Origin: Paroceanicella profunda | Lineage (GTDB): Bacteria; Pseudomonadota; Alphaproteobacteria; Rhodobacterales; Rhodobacteraceae | Direction: 5' to 3' | DNA: 64,000 nt | Assembly (NCBI RefSeq): GCF_005887635.2 | Contig: NZ_CP040818.1 | Location: forward strand, 2,758,501-2,822,500 | Shown: piece by piece, positions 54,881 to 63,655 of the stretch | How the letters are laid out: every line of letters starts with the position of its first letter | How positions within the stretch are numbered: position 1 is the first letter of the stretch | Position numbers and translations under genes: made by a program | The notes under the pieces: generated by a model | The model's input: the letters and a program-made list of their open reading frames with translations, nothing else | Databases searched by the model: none | Told to the model about the DNA's origin: nothing

Positions 54881-56103
54881 GAGCGATGCCTCCGTTCGAC
54901 GAAGCACAGATCACCGAGTTCAAGGACGCGATGCGGCAGGAGGTCCAGAAGACCTACGCCGACGTGGACAAAAAGGCCACCGCCCTGGGCGAGGTCATGG
55001 ACGAGTTCAAGAAGAAGCTCGAAGGGAAGGCCGACACGACCGACATCGACGGTCGCCTGAAGGACCTGACCGAGGAACTGAAGAAGGCGGGCGATCGCGC
55101 CGACGAGATCGAGCGCAAGGCGAACCGCGGCGGCCTGGGTGGCGGCGGTGCCGAACACAAGTCGGCCGGCCAGCTCTACACCGAGAGCGACGAGTACAAG
55201 CAGTTGCAGCGCCAGCGCGGCGGCCGGCAGATTGTCGAGATGAAGGCGATCACCTCGCTCGCCTCGCCCGCGGCGCGCAATCCGCTGCAGACGGTGCAGA
55301 GCGTGCCGGGCATCATCGCCGAGCCCGACCGTCCGCTCATGGTGCGCGACCTGCTGCCGGTGGGCACCACCACCTCGCTCACCATCGAGTTCCCGAAGGA
55401 GAACGTCTTCACCAACGCTGCGGCGCCGGTGGCCGAGAACACCACCAAGCCCGAGAGCGGCATCACCTTCACGGCGGAGATGGCTCGTGTCGCGACCATC
55501 GCCCACTGGATCGCGGCGTCCAAGCAGGTGCTCGACGATGCATCCTTCCTGCAGGGCTACATCGACAATCGCCTCCGCATGGGTCTGATGCAGAAGGAGG
55601 ACACGCAGCTGCTGAACGGCGACGGGACCGGCACCAACATGCTCGGCCTCATCCCCCAGGCGACCGCCTATGACGACACTGGCATCCCCGGCGTGCCGAC
55701 CATTGTCGACACGGTGCGCTGGATGAAGCTGCAGGTGCGCAAGTCCTATTACTCGGCCGATGCCGTGGTGCTGAATCCGGCGGACTGGGCGGCGCTGGAA
55801 CTGCTGAAGGACACGCATGGGGCGTACCTCTACGCAGCCGTGACCACCGGGGCGACGCCGCGCCTCTGGGGCATGCGGGTGGTGGAGAGCGACGAGATCG
55901 CGGAGGGCAACGCGCTGGTCGGTGCCTTCAGCCTCGCCGCCCAGATCTGGGATCGACAGCAGGCCTCGGTGATGGTCTCGACGGAGAACGGCGACAACTT
56001 CGTCAAGAACATGGCGACCATCCTCGCCGAGGAGCGCCTGGCGCTCACCGTCTACCGGCCGAAGTCGTTCGTCTACGGCGCGCTCACCCCGCCGGCGCCG
56101 TAA
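54877..56103 (+). CDS. major capsid protein, HK97 fold
   Basis: 408 residues. The first 110 or so form a charged coiled-coil delta domain (EFKDAMRQEVQKTYADVDKKA), to be removed by the protease. The HK97 body follows from about residue 125, with SLTIEFPKENVFTNAAAPVAEN, the E-loop region, and FVKNMATILAEERLALTVYRP at the end. ATG at 54877 or 54886. Confidence 0.95.
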   Translation: MRAMPPFDEAQITEFKDAMRQEVQKTYADVDKKATALGEVMDEFKKKLEGKADTTDIDGRLKDLTEELKKAGDRADEIERKANRGGLGGGGAEHKSAGQLYTESDEYKQLQRQRGGRQIVEMKAITSLASPAARNPLQTVQSVPGIIAEPDRPLMVRDLLPVGTTTSLTIEFPKENVFTNAAAPVAENTTKPESGITFTAEMARVATIAHWIAASKQVLDDASFLQGYIDNRLRMGLMQKEDTQLLNGDGTGTNMLGLIPQATAYDDTGIPGVPTIVDTVRWMKLQVRKSYYSADAVVLNPADWAALELLKDTHGAYLYAAVTTGATPRLWGMRVVESDEIAEGNALVGAFSLAAQIWDRQQASVMVSTENGDNFVKNMATILAEERLALTVYRPKSFVYGALTPPAP

Positions 56104-56107
56104 GGCC

Positions 56108-56284
56108 ATGGCTGCCGTGAAGCGCTATGTCGCCTTGCGGCGGCTCTACGCCGGGCAGGGGGCCTACCACCAGCCCGGCGATGTGATCGAGCTGGCGCCG
56201 CACGAGGCGGCGCCGCTCCTCGAAAGCGGCGCGATCCGCGCCGAGGAACCCGCGGCAAAGCCGAGAAAGCGGAAGGCGAAGTGA
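56108..56284 (+). CDS. 58-residue head-region protein
   Basis: ATG at 56108; the stop shares a base with the next start (TGATG). MAAVKRYVALRRLYAGQGAY, then a GDVIEL turn and a Lys/Arg-rich end. The order matches small proteins found between capsid and connector in related phages. Function unknown. Confidence 0.65.
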   Translation: MAAVKRYVALRRLYAGQGAYHQPGDVIELAPHEAAPLLESGAIRAEEPAAKPRKRKAK

Positions 56285-56940
56285 TGCTGCGACCCATCCG
56301 CATTGCCGCGCCGGCGGAACCGCTTCTCACCCTCGACGATGTGAAGGAGTGGGGGCGGCACGACAGCATTCTCGAGCCAGTAACGTTTGCGGCTTGCATC
56401 TCGGCGGCCACGGATCTGCTCGACGGCTGGAACGGGATCCTCGGTCGCTGCCTCGTGACCCAGACCTGGGCATGGGAGACCTCGAACATGGTAGGGAGAT
56501 ACCTCGACCTTCCGTTCCCGGATGTGTCCGAGGTCATCCTCGATGCCTACAGCGCTACGCCGGTCCGCGAGCTTGTCTATGACACCGGCTCCCTGACCTC
56601 AGTGGGGCCGGGGGTGTTCTGCACGGACGCGTATCTGTCGGGCGCGGAGCCGGGCGCGACGTCCTGTCGACTGGAGGAGCGCAATCGCTGCACCCGGCTC
56701 CGGCTGGAGGGTGTGGCACCTCGGGTCCCGGCGCAAGAGAGCGAAGGGGCGGTCCGCGTGATCATGACAGCCGGGTATGGTGCGCCGGGAGATGTGCCGG
56801 GCGGCATCCGCGTCGCGGCGTTCCTGCTGGCGCAGAACTGGGCAGAGAACCGCGAGGCGGCGGTGGTCGGCACCATGGTCTCCACGCTCCCTTACACTGT
56901 GCGCTCGCTTCTGGCGCCTCACGCCGTCGGCGGGATCTGA
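56284..56940 (+). CDS. head-tail connector protein (gp6-like)
   Basis: 218 residues, ATG at 56284. The N-terminus resembles the phage gp6 / phiE125 gp8 connector family (LLTLDDVKEWGRHDS, FAACISAATDLLDGWNGILG, CLVTQTW), and the C-terminal helices begin RVAAFLLAQNWAENREAA. It attaches to the portal ring in the head completion step. Confidence 0.85.
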   Translation: MLRPIRIAAPAEPLLTLDDVKEWGRHDSILEPVTFAACISAATDLLDGWNGILGRCLVTQTWAWETSNMVGRYLDLPFPDVSEVILDAYSATPVRELVYDTGSLTSVGPGVFCTDAYLSGAEPGATSCRLEERNRCTRLRLEGVAPRVPAQESEGAVRVIMTAGYGAPGDVPGGIRVAAFLLAQNWAENREAAVVGTMVSTLPYTVRSLLAPHAVGGI

Positions 56941-56944
56941 GGTC

Positions 56945-57319
56945 ATGCGGGCAGGAAGGCTGAAGGCGCGGCTCGCCTTCGATGCACCCGTGCGCAGCCC
57001 GGCGCCCGGCGGAGGCACCGTGCTGGGCTGGAGCGAGAAGTTCCGATGCTGGGGCTCAGTCATCGCGCCGATGACTCCGCCTCAGGAGAGCGAGATGCAT
57101 GAGCGGGTGTCCGGCGGGGCTGTCGTGGCACCGGTTGCCGGGCTGGTGACGGTACGCCTCTCGCCGGACACGCTTGGTGTCCGGGACGATTGGCGCATCC
57201 GCGACATCGTCTCCGGCGAGCCGGGGGTCGCAATGCAGATCCGCACTGTTTCCCCGAAACTTCCCGGCGTCCCGTCCCTCAAGTTCGGCGTGGTCTGGAA
57301 TGCCCCGGGAGAGGAGTGA
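56945..57319 (+). CDS. head closure protein
   Basis: 124 residues, ATG at 56945. A small beta-barrel of the SPP1 gp16 / HK97 gp7 type is suggested: AGRLKARLAFDAPVRS, KFRCWGSVIAPM, DWRIRDIVSGEPG. It follows the connector in the standard order; position adds much of the confidence. Confidence 0.75.
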   Translation: MRAGRLKARLAFDAPVRSPAPGGGTVLGWSEKFRCWGSVIAPMTPPQESEMHERVSGGAVVAPVAGLVTVRLSPDTLGVRDDWRIRDIVSGEPGVAMQIRTVSPKLPGVPSLKFGVVWNAPGEE

Positions 57320-57325
57320 GCCCAC

Positions 57326-57739
57326 ATGAGTAAGGTTGAAGGCATCAAGACACAGCGGGTCCGGGTGAAGCGGCTCACCACCGCGCTGCACGAGCAGGTC
57401 GCCGACAGCATCAACGAGACGGTCCGGGAGGTGCACGCGGCGGGCCTCGCCAACCTCGACGCGATGGTGACCCGCCGCACCGGCCGGCTGCGGCGCTACT
57501 ACCGCAAGGCCTTCCGGCGCGGGACGCTTGAGGGGCTGGTGGGCTACATCGGGGCCAAGGGGCGCGACGCGGCCTTCTACGCCCGCTTCGTGCATGACGG
57601 CACCGAGGAGATGGCGGCCCGGCCCTGGCACGACACCGCCATCGAGGAGGTGGCCCCGGACCATGCGCAGCGCATGCGCCGGGCGTCGCCCTCCGAGCTC
57701 GCACGCACCGGCGGCGGGCGCGCCCGGAGGGTCCGATGA
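57326..57739 (+). CDS. HK97 gp10-like tail-terminator-region protein
   Basis: 137 residues. The gp10 family pattern is visible: TTALHEQVADSINETVREV, then MVTRRTGRLRRYYRKAF, GRDAAFYARFVHDGTEEMAARPW. Such proteins act in tail completion. Its stop overlaps the next start (ATGA). Confidence 0.85.
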   Translation: MSKVEGIKTQRVRVKRLTTALHEQVADSINETVREVHAAGLANLDAMVTRRTGRLRRYYRKAFRRGTLEGLVGYIGAKGRDAAFYARFVHDGTEEMAARPWHDTAIEEVAPDHAQRMRRASPSELARTGGGRARRVR

Positions 57740-58158
57740 GCTTCGCGCGCCGCTGGGCGCTGCAGGTCGCCGTGGTCGCGCGGCTGCGCGCCGCGCTGAC
57801 CGGGATGGGCCCCGGCGGAACCGACCTCTACGTGCACACCGCGCCCCCGGCCGAGCGGCCGGCGGTGCATCTGCGCGTCGACGGCTGGGCGGTCCTGCCC
57901 CGCCGCCGGGCCGGGCCGGGGGCCACGGTCGACAGCGTGCAGAGCTTCATGGTCCATGTCTTCGCCTCGGCCGTGCCCGGCACCACGCCGGCGGCCGAGG
58001 CCACCCGCATTCAGGGGCTCGCGCTCGCGGCCCTGGAGGATTGGCAACCCATCCCGGGCGCGACCGGGGTTGACCACGTGAGCAGTTCGGACGCGCCCGA
58101 CCAGAACCCGGCCACCCACCACGCGGTGAGCCGGTTCCGCATCCATGCAGGAGGATAA
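57736..58158 (+). CDS. tail completion protein (DUF3168-like)
   Basis: 140 residues, ATG at 57736. The pattern VVARLRAALTGMGPGGTDLYV, VHTAPPAERPAVHLRV and VDSVQSFMVHVFAS resembles DUF3168 tail terminator proteins, which cap the tail tube at the head end. Assignment is from pattern and gene order. Confidence 0.78.
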   Translation: MSFARRWALQVAVVARLRAALTGMGPGGTDLYVHTAPPAERPAVHLRVDGWAVLPRRRAGPGATVDSVQSFMVHVFASAVPGTTPAAEATRIQGLALAALEDWQPIPGATGVDHVSSSDAPDQNPATHHAVSRFRIHAGG

Positions 58159-58161
58159 GTC

Positions 58162-58584
58162 ATGGCGAATGAAGTCGCGGTGAAGGGCAAGGACAGCAGG
58201 ATGTCCATCAACGACGGCTCCGGCTTCGTGGAGCTGGAGAAGCAGAACGAGGGCACGCTCTCGCCCGGCGTGAGCGCGTCGAGCAAGAAGCACAAGGTCG
58301 GCCAGACCCCGATCCGCACCGAGGCGGGGATGAGCTTCACCACCACCTTCACCAAGACCCGGCCGCTGTTCCCCGGCCAGTCGCTGGCCTACGCGGCGCA
58401 CGAGTCCGGGGAGCTGGTGCAGGTGAAGATCGCGGACCAGAGCCCGGGCGGCGAGGTGTGGACCGGCACGGCGATGATCGTGCTCGGAGACGAGGCCTCC
58501 GGCACCTCGGGCGAGACCGTGGACGTGCCGGTCACCGTCACCTTCGACGGTGCGCCGGCGAAGACCGTCACGCCGGCCCCGTGA
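58162..58584 (+). CDS. major tail tube protein
   Basis: 140 residues, ATG at 58162 behind AGGAGG. It starts MANEVAVKGKDSRMSINDGS and is beta-rich throughout, as in GTA/TP901-type tube subunits. It precedes the chaperone pair and shares one base with it. Confidence 0.85.
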   Translation: MANEVAVKGKDSRMSINDGSGFVELEKQNEGTLSPGVSASSKKHKVGQTPIRTEAGMSFTTTFTKTRPLFPGQSLAYAAHESGELVQVKIADQSPGGEVWTGTAMIVLGDEASGTSGETVDVPVTVTFDGAPAKTVTPAP

Positions 58585-58943
58585 TGGCGCACGGGGACAT
58601 CGCGATCACGCTCGCGGGGCGCGGCTATGCGCTGCGCCCGACCTTCGGCGCCGCCCGCGAGATCGAGCGGCGCACGGACTTCGCGCTGGCCGAGCTCTGC
58701 CAGGTGCACCGCGCCGGCCGGCTGAAGTACGAGGAGGCGGCCACCATCATCTGGGCCGGCGCCGAGGCGGCGGGCGAGCGCTTCAACGTCGATGACGTGG
58801 CCGAGGCGGTGTTCATGGTGCGGATCACCGACCCGGCGCTGCGCGAGGCCATCGGCCTCTTCCTCCTCGCGCTGCTCTGGTCGCCGGAGACCGCCCGAAA
58901 AAAGTGGCTCGAGGAGACCGGCGCGGCCGATCCGACTGGCTGA
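58584..58943 (+). CDS. tail assembly chaperone, short form (G-like)
   Basis: 119 residues, ATG at 58584. GTA-type tail chaperone pattern: GRGYALRPTFGAAREIERRT, FALAELCQVHRAG, EEAATIIWAGAEAAGE. It coats the tape measure protein during tail assembly. Near its end the codons read CGA AAA AAG, a canonical A AAA AAG slippery heptamer (58898-58904) where ribosomes can shift -1 into the next frame. Confidence 0.87.
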   Translation: MAHGDIAITLAGRGYALRPTFGAAREIERRTDFALAELCQVHRAGRLKYEEAATIIWAGAEAAGERFNVDDVAEAVFMVRITDPALREAIGLFLLALLWSPETARKKWLEETGAADPTG

Positions 58944-59083
58944 CCGCCGTCTCCTCCTTCGCAACCGTGCACCTGCGCTGGTCGCTGGCCGATCTCTGGT
59001 CGGCGACCCCGCAGGAGTTCTGGGCGGCGCATGACGCGCATCTCGCCCATCTCCGCGCCCGGCAGGGCTCCCGCCAAGGCTGA
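58904..59083 (+). CDS. tail assembly chaperone extension, -1 frame (T-like)
   Basis: 59 codons in the -1 frame, directly after the slippery site: the frame after slippage continues with GTG at 58904. Sequence includes WLTAVSSFATVHLRW and LWSATPQEFWAAHDAHLAHL, like the second GTA chaperone peptide. A shift at 58904 would give a 166-residue fusion. Translation from the GTG alone is possible but there is no ribosome site. It ends 7 bp before the tape measure gene. Confidence 0.75.
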   Translation: MARGDRRGRSDWLTAVSSFATVHLRWSLADLWSATPQEFWAAHDAHLAHLRARQGSRQG

Positions 59084-59090
59084 TCCCCCC

Positions 59091-62000
59091 ATGCCCACCC
59101 ATGACGAGATCCTCACGCGCTACACCGGCGACGTGACCGGCTTCCTGCGCGCCACGTCGCAGTATGACCGGCGGCTCGCGCAGCTCGACGGCTCGGTGCG
59201 CACGCGGCTCGACCGGATCGACGCGCGCTGGGAGCGTTCGGCCCGGGTGATGCACGGCGTGCGCGGCGTGCTCTCGGGGCTGGCGGTGAGCTTCTCCATC
59301 GGCAGCTTCGTGCGGGACGCCGTGACCGCCGCGAAGGACTTCGAGGCGGCGATGAACCGCATCGGCGCGGCGAGCGGTGCGGCACAGGCCGACCTCGACA
59401 GGCTCGCGGCGAAGGCGCGCGAGCTGGGCCGCACCACCGCCTTCTCCGCCTCCGAGGCGGCGGATGCGGCCGAGGTGCTGGTGCGCAACGGCGTCTCGGT
59501 GCAGGAGATCCTCGGCGGCGCGCTCGACGCCTCGCTGACGCTGGCCGCGGCCACCGGCGGGCAGCTCGCCAGCGCCGCCGACCTCGCCACGGACGTGATG
59601 GCGCAGTTCGGCCTCAAGGCGCGCGATCTCGCGCAGGTGGTCGACATCGTCACCGGTGCCGCGGTGAACTCCAAGTTCGGCTTCAACGACCTCGCGGGCG
59701 CCATCGCGCAGGGCGGCGCGGTGGCCGCGCAGGGCGGGCTCGACTTCGGCGAGTTCGCCACCGCGCTCTCGCTCACCGCGCAGGCCTTCTCCTCGGGCTC
59801 CGATGCCGGCACCAGCTTCAAGACCTTCGTCACCTCGCTGTCGGGCAACTCGAAGGAGGCCCGCGCCGAGATCGCGCGGCTGGGGCTCGAGTTCTACGAC
59901 GCGACCGGCACCCTGCGGCCGATGTCGGCGGTGGCCGAGGAATTGCGCCGCGCGCTCGCCGGGCTGTCGGAACAGCAGCGCACCGTCTCGCTGAAGACGA
60001 TCTTCGGCACCGACGCGATCCGCACCGCCGCCACGCTGGCCGAGGCCGGCGCGGCAGGCTTCGACACGCTCGCCGCCTCCATCGCCAAGGTGTCGGCGCA
60101 GGACCAGGCCGAGGCCCGCATGGCCGGGCTCGAAGGCAAGCTGAAGGCGCTGGCCGCCGCCTGGGAGGGCGTGCTGCTCTCGCTCGGCGAGGGCGGCGGG
60201 CTCGCGGCCGCCACCGTCGCGGTGCAGGGGCTCACCGAGGCGCTCACTGCGCTGCAGGAGAACGTCCCCGAGATCGCGGCCGGCATCGGCGCCTTCGCCG
60301 GTGCCCGGGGCCTCGGCGCCCTGATTGCTGCCACGAAGGCCTCGGCGGCCGCGGCGCGGGACGCGACCACGGCCACGGCGGCGCAGGTGCGCATCGCGCA
60401 GACCGAAGTGGCCGCCGCCGAGGCGCAGGTGGTGAAGACAGCGCAGAAGGCGGCGGTGCTGCGGCAGCTTCAGAATGCGACCAACGCGACGAAGGAGAGC
60501 ACGAAGGAGCTTGAGAAGGCAGAGCGCTCGGCAGCCAACGCCCGCACCCGCCTGACCCGCGCCACCGAGGCTGCCAGCCGGGCGACCACCGCGAACGCCG
60601 CCGCCGTCGCGCGCCTCTCGGCCACCACGCGCATCGCACAGGGCGTGATGACCGGCCTGCGCGGGGCGATGGCCTTCTTCGGCGGGCCTGTCGGCCTCGC
60701 GATCACCGCCGCCTCGGTGGGCATCGCGGCACTCTCGGCCAACACCGAGAGTGCGCGCGAGCGCATGGAGCGGCTCACCACCAGCACTGGAACGCTGGAC
60801 CAGGCGGTGAGCACGCTGAAGGACACGCAGGACGCTTACAAGAAGGCAATCTCCACCACCGGTGACGCGCAGGTAAAGGCCTCGGGCAAGATCATCGCGG
60901 CGACGAAGGCGGAGTACGATGCCAAGCGCGAGCTGCTGCGCCTCGAGACGGAGCGCGCGCGGCGCGAGCAGGCAGAACGCATTGCGGCTGCGGATGATCT
61001 CGAACGGGACCTGGCCGACTATGAGAGCCGACCGGCCAATCGGCGTTCCACCGCCCGCGCCGAGGATATGCGCGAGCGCCTTCTGCGCCTGCAGATCCGA
61101 AGAGAGGAAGCGGACCGGGAAATTGCTACTGCCGAGCGCGCGCTCAACGGCCAGTTCCCCGACCTGGCCACACTGCCGCCGAGCAACAGCGGCGACGGAG
61201 ACGGCGACAATGGCGGCGGTGGAAAGGGTGGCAGTGGCGACAAACCCGACCCGCCGACCACCTCGACCACCTCGAAAGGCACCACGCCGAAGAGCCTCTC
61301 CGATCTCCTCGCCGGCTCGGCCGAGCGCATCGCGGCGCTGCGCGACGAGAGCGTGGGGGTGCGCCGGCTCGACACCGACACCGCGGCGCTCGAGGAGCGG
61401 GTGCGCCTGCTCTCGGAGGCGCGCGCGGCCGGGATCGACCTCGACGCGCGCACCGCCGCCGGCGGGCAGACGGTGCGCGAGGTCCTCGAGGCGCAGGCGG
61501 AGGCCTACGGCAAGGCGAAGGCCGGGCTCGATGACCTGCAGGCCGCCGCGGCGCTCTATGCCGAGACCCGCACGCCGGAGGAGACGCGCGGGCAGCGGAA
61601 GGCCGACATCGAGGCGCTGCGCCCGGCGCTCATCCGGTACCTGGGCGACGAGGCGGCGGCCAACGAGGTGCTCGCCCGCGCGATCAGCAAGGTGGACGGT
61701 GCCTATGCCGACAGCAGCCGGGCCGGCGAGGACATGGTCTCGACCCTCACCGATGGCCTGCGCGGCCTCGCCGACGAGACCCGCTCCGCCGGCGACGTGA
61801 TCCTCGACGTGATCGCGCAGATCGTGAGCGCGAACGCGGGGAGCTTCTTCACCGCGCTCGCGGGCGGCGCCTCGACCGGCGTCGGCGGGGCGCTCGGCTC
61901 GGGCCTGCTCGGGCTCTTCGGCGGCACCTCGGCGGCTCCGGCCGTCTCGGCCAACACCGCCCCGGTCGCCGGCATGACCGCGATCCTGCCCACCGGCCAC

Positions 62001-62348
62001 GCGGGCGCGGTGATCGGGGTGCGCGCCTCGGGCACGACCCGGGTCGACCCGCGCGTCTTCGAGGACGCGGAGCGCTGGCACACCGGCGGAACGCTCGGGC
62101 TGAAGCACGGCGAGGTGCCGTTCATCGGCAAGGTGGGCGAGCCGATCTTCCCGGACATCGAGAGCGCCGCCGCCTTCGGCCAGCAGCCGCGCGGCGGGGA
62201 CAACGTGACCATCACGATCAACAACCCGACCGGCTCTGCGGAGGAAATGATGGCCCGGCTCACCCAGGCGCTCGATCAGCGCGAGCGCCAGCGGGCACAG
62301 CGCGAGGCCACCCGGCGCTTCACCAACCCGCGCATGACGGGGGGCTGA
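59091..62348 (+). CDS. tail tape measure protein
   Basis: 1085 residues from the ATG at 59091. A TP901-type core lies at about 75-330 (DFEAAMNRIGAASGAAQADL, RTTAFSASEAADAAEVLVRN, FATALSLTAQAFSSGSDAGT). Long Ala-rich helices follow, then hydrophobic stretches near LRGAMAFFGGPVGLAITAA, and a Ser/Asp/Gly/Thr-rich linker at about 700-725. Length sets the tail, roughly 150 nm by the usual rule for such proteins. It begins 7 bp after the chaperone. Confidence 0.93.
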   Translation: MPTHDEILTRYTGDVTGFLRATSQYDRRLAQLDGSVRTRLDRIDARWERSARVMHGVRGVLSGLAVSFSIGSFVRDAVTAAKDFEAAMNRIGAASGAAQADLDRLAAKARELGRTTAFSASEAADAAEVLVRNGVSVQEILGGALDASLTLAAATGGQLASAADLATDVMAQFGLKARDLAQVVDIVTGAAVNSKFGFNDLAGAIAQGGAVAAQGGLDFGEFATALSLTAQAFSSGSDAGTSFKTFVTSLSGNSKEARAEIARLGLEFYDATGTLRPMSAVAEELRRALAGLSEQQRTVSLKTIFGTDAIRTAATLAEAGAAGFDTLAASIAKVSAQDQAEARMAGLEGKLKALAAAWEGVLLSLGEGGGLAAATVAVQGLTEALTALQENVPEIAAGIGAFAGARGLGALIAATKASAAAARDATTATAAQVRIAQTEVAAAEAQVVKTAQKAAVLRQLQNATNATKESTKELEKAERSAANARTRLTRATEAASRATTANAAAVARLSATTRIAQGVMTGLRGAMAFFGGPVGLAITAASVGIAALSANTESARERMERLTTSTGTLDQAVSTLKDTQDAYKKAISTTGDAQVKASGKIIAATKAEYDAKRELLRLETERARREQAERIAAADDLERDLADYESRPANRRSTARAEDMRERLLRLQIRREEADREIATAERALNGQFPDLATLPPSNSGDGDGDNGGGGKGGSGDKPDPPTTSTTSKGTTPKSLSDLLAGSAERIAALRDESVGVRRLDTDTAALEERVRLLSEARAAGIDLDARTAAGGQTVREVLEAQAEAYGKAKAGLDDLQAAAALYAETRTPEETRGQRKADIEALRPALIRYLGDEAAANEVLARAISKVDGAYADSSRAGEDMVSTLTDGLRGLADETRSAGDVILDVIAQIVSANAGSFFTALAGGASTGVGGALGSGLLGLFGGTSAAPAVSANTAPVAGMTAILPTGHAGAVIGVRASGTTRVDPRVFEDAERWHTGGTLGLKHGEVPFIGKVGEPIFPDIESAAAFGQQPRGGDNVTITINNPTGSAEEMMARLTQALDQRERQRAQREATRRFTNPRMTGG

Positions 62349-62352
62349 GGCC

Positions 62353-63081
62353 ATGCGCTACGTCCACAAGTGGCCGGCGGACGTGCCGCTGCAATTCTGC
62401 CAGTGGCGCGACGCGCCCGACCCGGTAACCACCGCCGGCACGATCAGCATGGCCCCCTATGGCGGGCGCGGCCCGCAGCGCGCGCAGGTGGCGCTCTCCG
62501 GCGAGATCGCCAATGCCGCGCAGGCGGCGGCGATGGCGGTCTGGCTGGCGGATCTCGACGGCGGCGGCGCGCTGGCGCTGCTCGCGGACTTCGACCGGGC
62601 GCTCTACGGCTACTCGCCACGCTACGCCGAGAGCCTGGCCCGGGCCGGCGAAACGCCGTGGCGCGCCTCCAACGGCATGCCGCAGTACTGGCGCTCCAGC
62701 ACGGGCGACCTGCTCGGCTGGTCGGCAGGCGCGCGGGTGGTCTCGGGTGGCTCGGCGGGCAACCGGATGATCGGGCTCGCCGGGCTTTACCCCGGCGCGG
62801 TGCTCGGGAGGGGCCAGAAGATCCGCATCGGCGTTCGCCGCCATGTCATCGCCTTCGGCGACACGGTCGCGGCGGATGGCACGGTGCAGATCCGGGTCGC
62901 GCCGCATTTCTGCGCCGCGGTGCCGGTGGGAACCCCGGTGACCTATCCCGGCGACATCGGCCTGTTCCAACCGATCTCCTGGAGCGTGCCGAACTATGAC
63001 CAGGACCGGCGCGGCGGCTGGTCGATGACCTTCCGGGAAACCTATCCCGAGGAACAGCGGGAGACCCTGACCTATGTTTGA
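62353..63081 (+). CDS. distal tail or baseplate protein
   Basis: 242 residues, ATG at 62353, four bases after the tape measure stop. It begins MRYVHKWPADVPLQFCQWRD and is rich in Gly and aromatic residues, with no family I can name with confidence. In this place GTA-type phages carry the DUF2460 protein, which forms the distal tail hub. Overlaps the next gene by 8 bases. Confidence 0.7.
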   Translation: MRYVHKWPADVPLQFCQWRDAPDPVTTAGTISMAPYGGRGPQRAQVALSGEIANAAQAAAMAVWLADLDGGGALALLADFDRALYGYSPRYAESLARAGETPWRASNGMPQYWRSSTGDLLGWSAGARVVSGGSAGNRMIGLAGLYPGAVLGRGQKIRIGVRRHVIAFGDTVAADGTVQIRVAPHFCAAVPVGTPVTYPGDIGLFQPISWSVPNYDQDRRGGWSMTFRETYPEEQRETLTYV

Positions 63082-63655
63082 ACCGGTGTTCCTGACCGAT
63101 TACGCGCCCGCGCTGGTCGACGCGCTGGAGCGGCCCTATCACCACGTGGTCGAGCTGGCGCATCTCGACTGGCCGGGGGGCGAGGTGCTGCTCTGGTCCG
63201 GCCTCGGGCAGCTTCCGCTCGCCGGCCGGGTGTTCGATGGCTCCGGCGGGCTCGGCGAGATCGAATATGCCGAGGACGCGGACGCCGACGCGGTGCAGAC
63301 CGTCACCGCCCGGCTGCGCGGCTTGCCGCTCTCCTTCCTGGAGGAGCAGGTGCGCGAGGATCTCGCCGGCCGCCGCGCCGCCTTCGGCTGGACCCTGGTC
63401 GGGGAGGATGACCTGCCGATCCCGGCGCCGGTGTTCTCCTTCAACGGCTACCTCGACGGCCGGCGGATCTCTGTGGCCCGGTCCGAGGACGGGCTCTCCG
63501 TCGAGGTCGCGGTCACCGTCACCACCGGCGAGCGCCCGGCCTCGCGGATCTCGCAGCGGCACACGCCGCAGGACGTGACCGGCACCGACACCGGCTGGGA
63601 GCACCTCACCGCGCTGGCCGAGGATCCGCCGCAATGGCCGGGGGTGGCGGAATGA
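63074..63655 (+). CDS. baseplate protein, DUF2163-like position
   Basis: 193 residues, ATG at 63074. Features are FEPVFLTDYAPALVDALERP, LAGRVFDGSGGLGEIEYAED and SVEVAVTVTTGERPASRISQ. It fills the slot of the GTA DUF2163 baseplate protein and is likely structural; similarity by motif is only moderate. Its stop overlaps the next start (ATGA). Confidence 0.7.
   Translation: MFEPVFLTDYAPALVDALERPYHHVVELAHLDWPGGEVLLWSGLGQLPLAGRVFDGSGGLGEIEYAEDADADAVQTVTARLRGLPLSFLEEQVREDLAGRRAAFGWTLVGEDDLPIPAPVFSFNGYLDGRRISVARSEDGLSVEVAVTVTTGERPASRISQRHTPQDVTGTDTGWEHLTALAEDPPQWPGVAE

Noticed and set aside
58389..62354. A 1321-codon open frame on the minus strand opposite the tail genes
   Set aside because: High-GC shadow of the tape measure and tube genes; no ribosome site and repetitive Arg/Gly/Ala/His composition.
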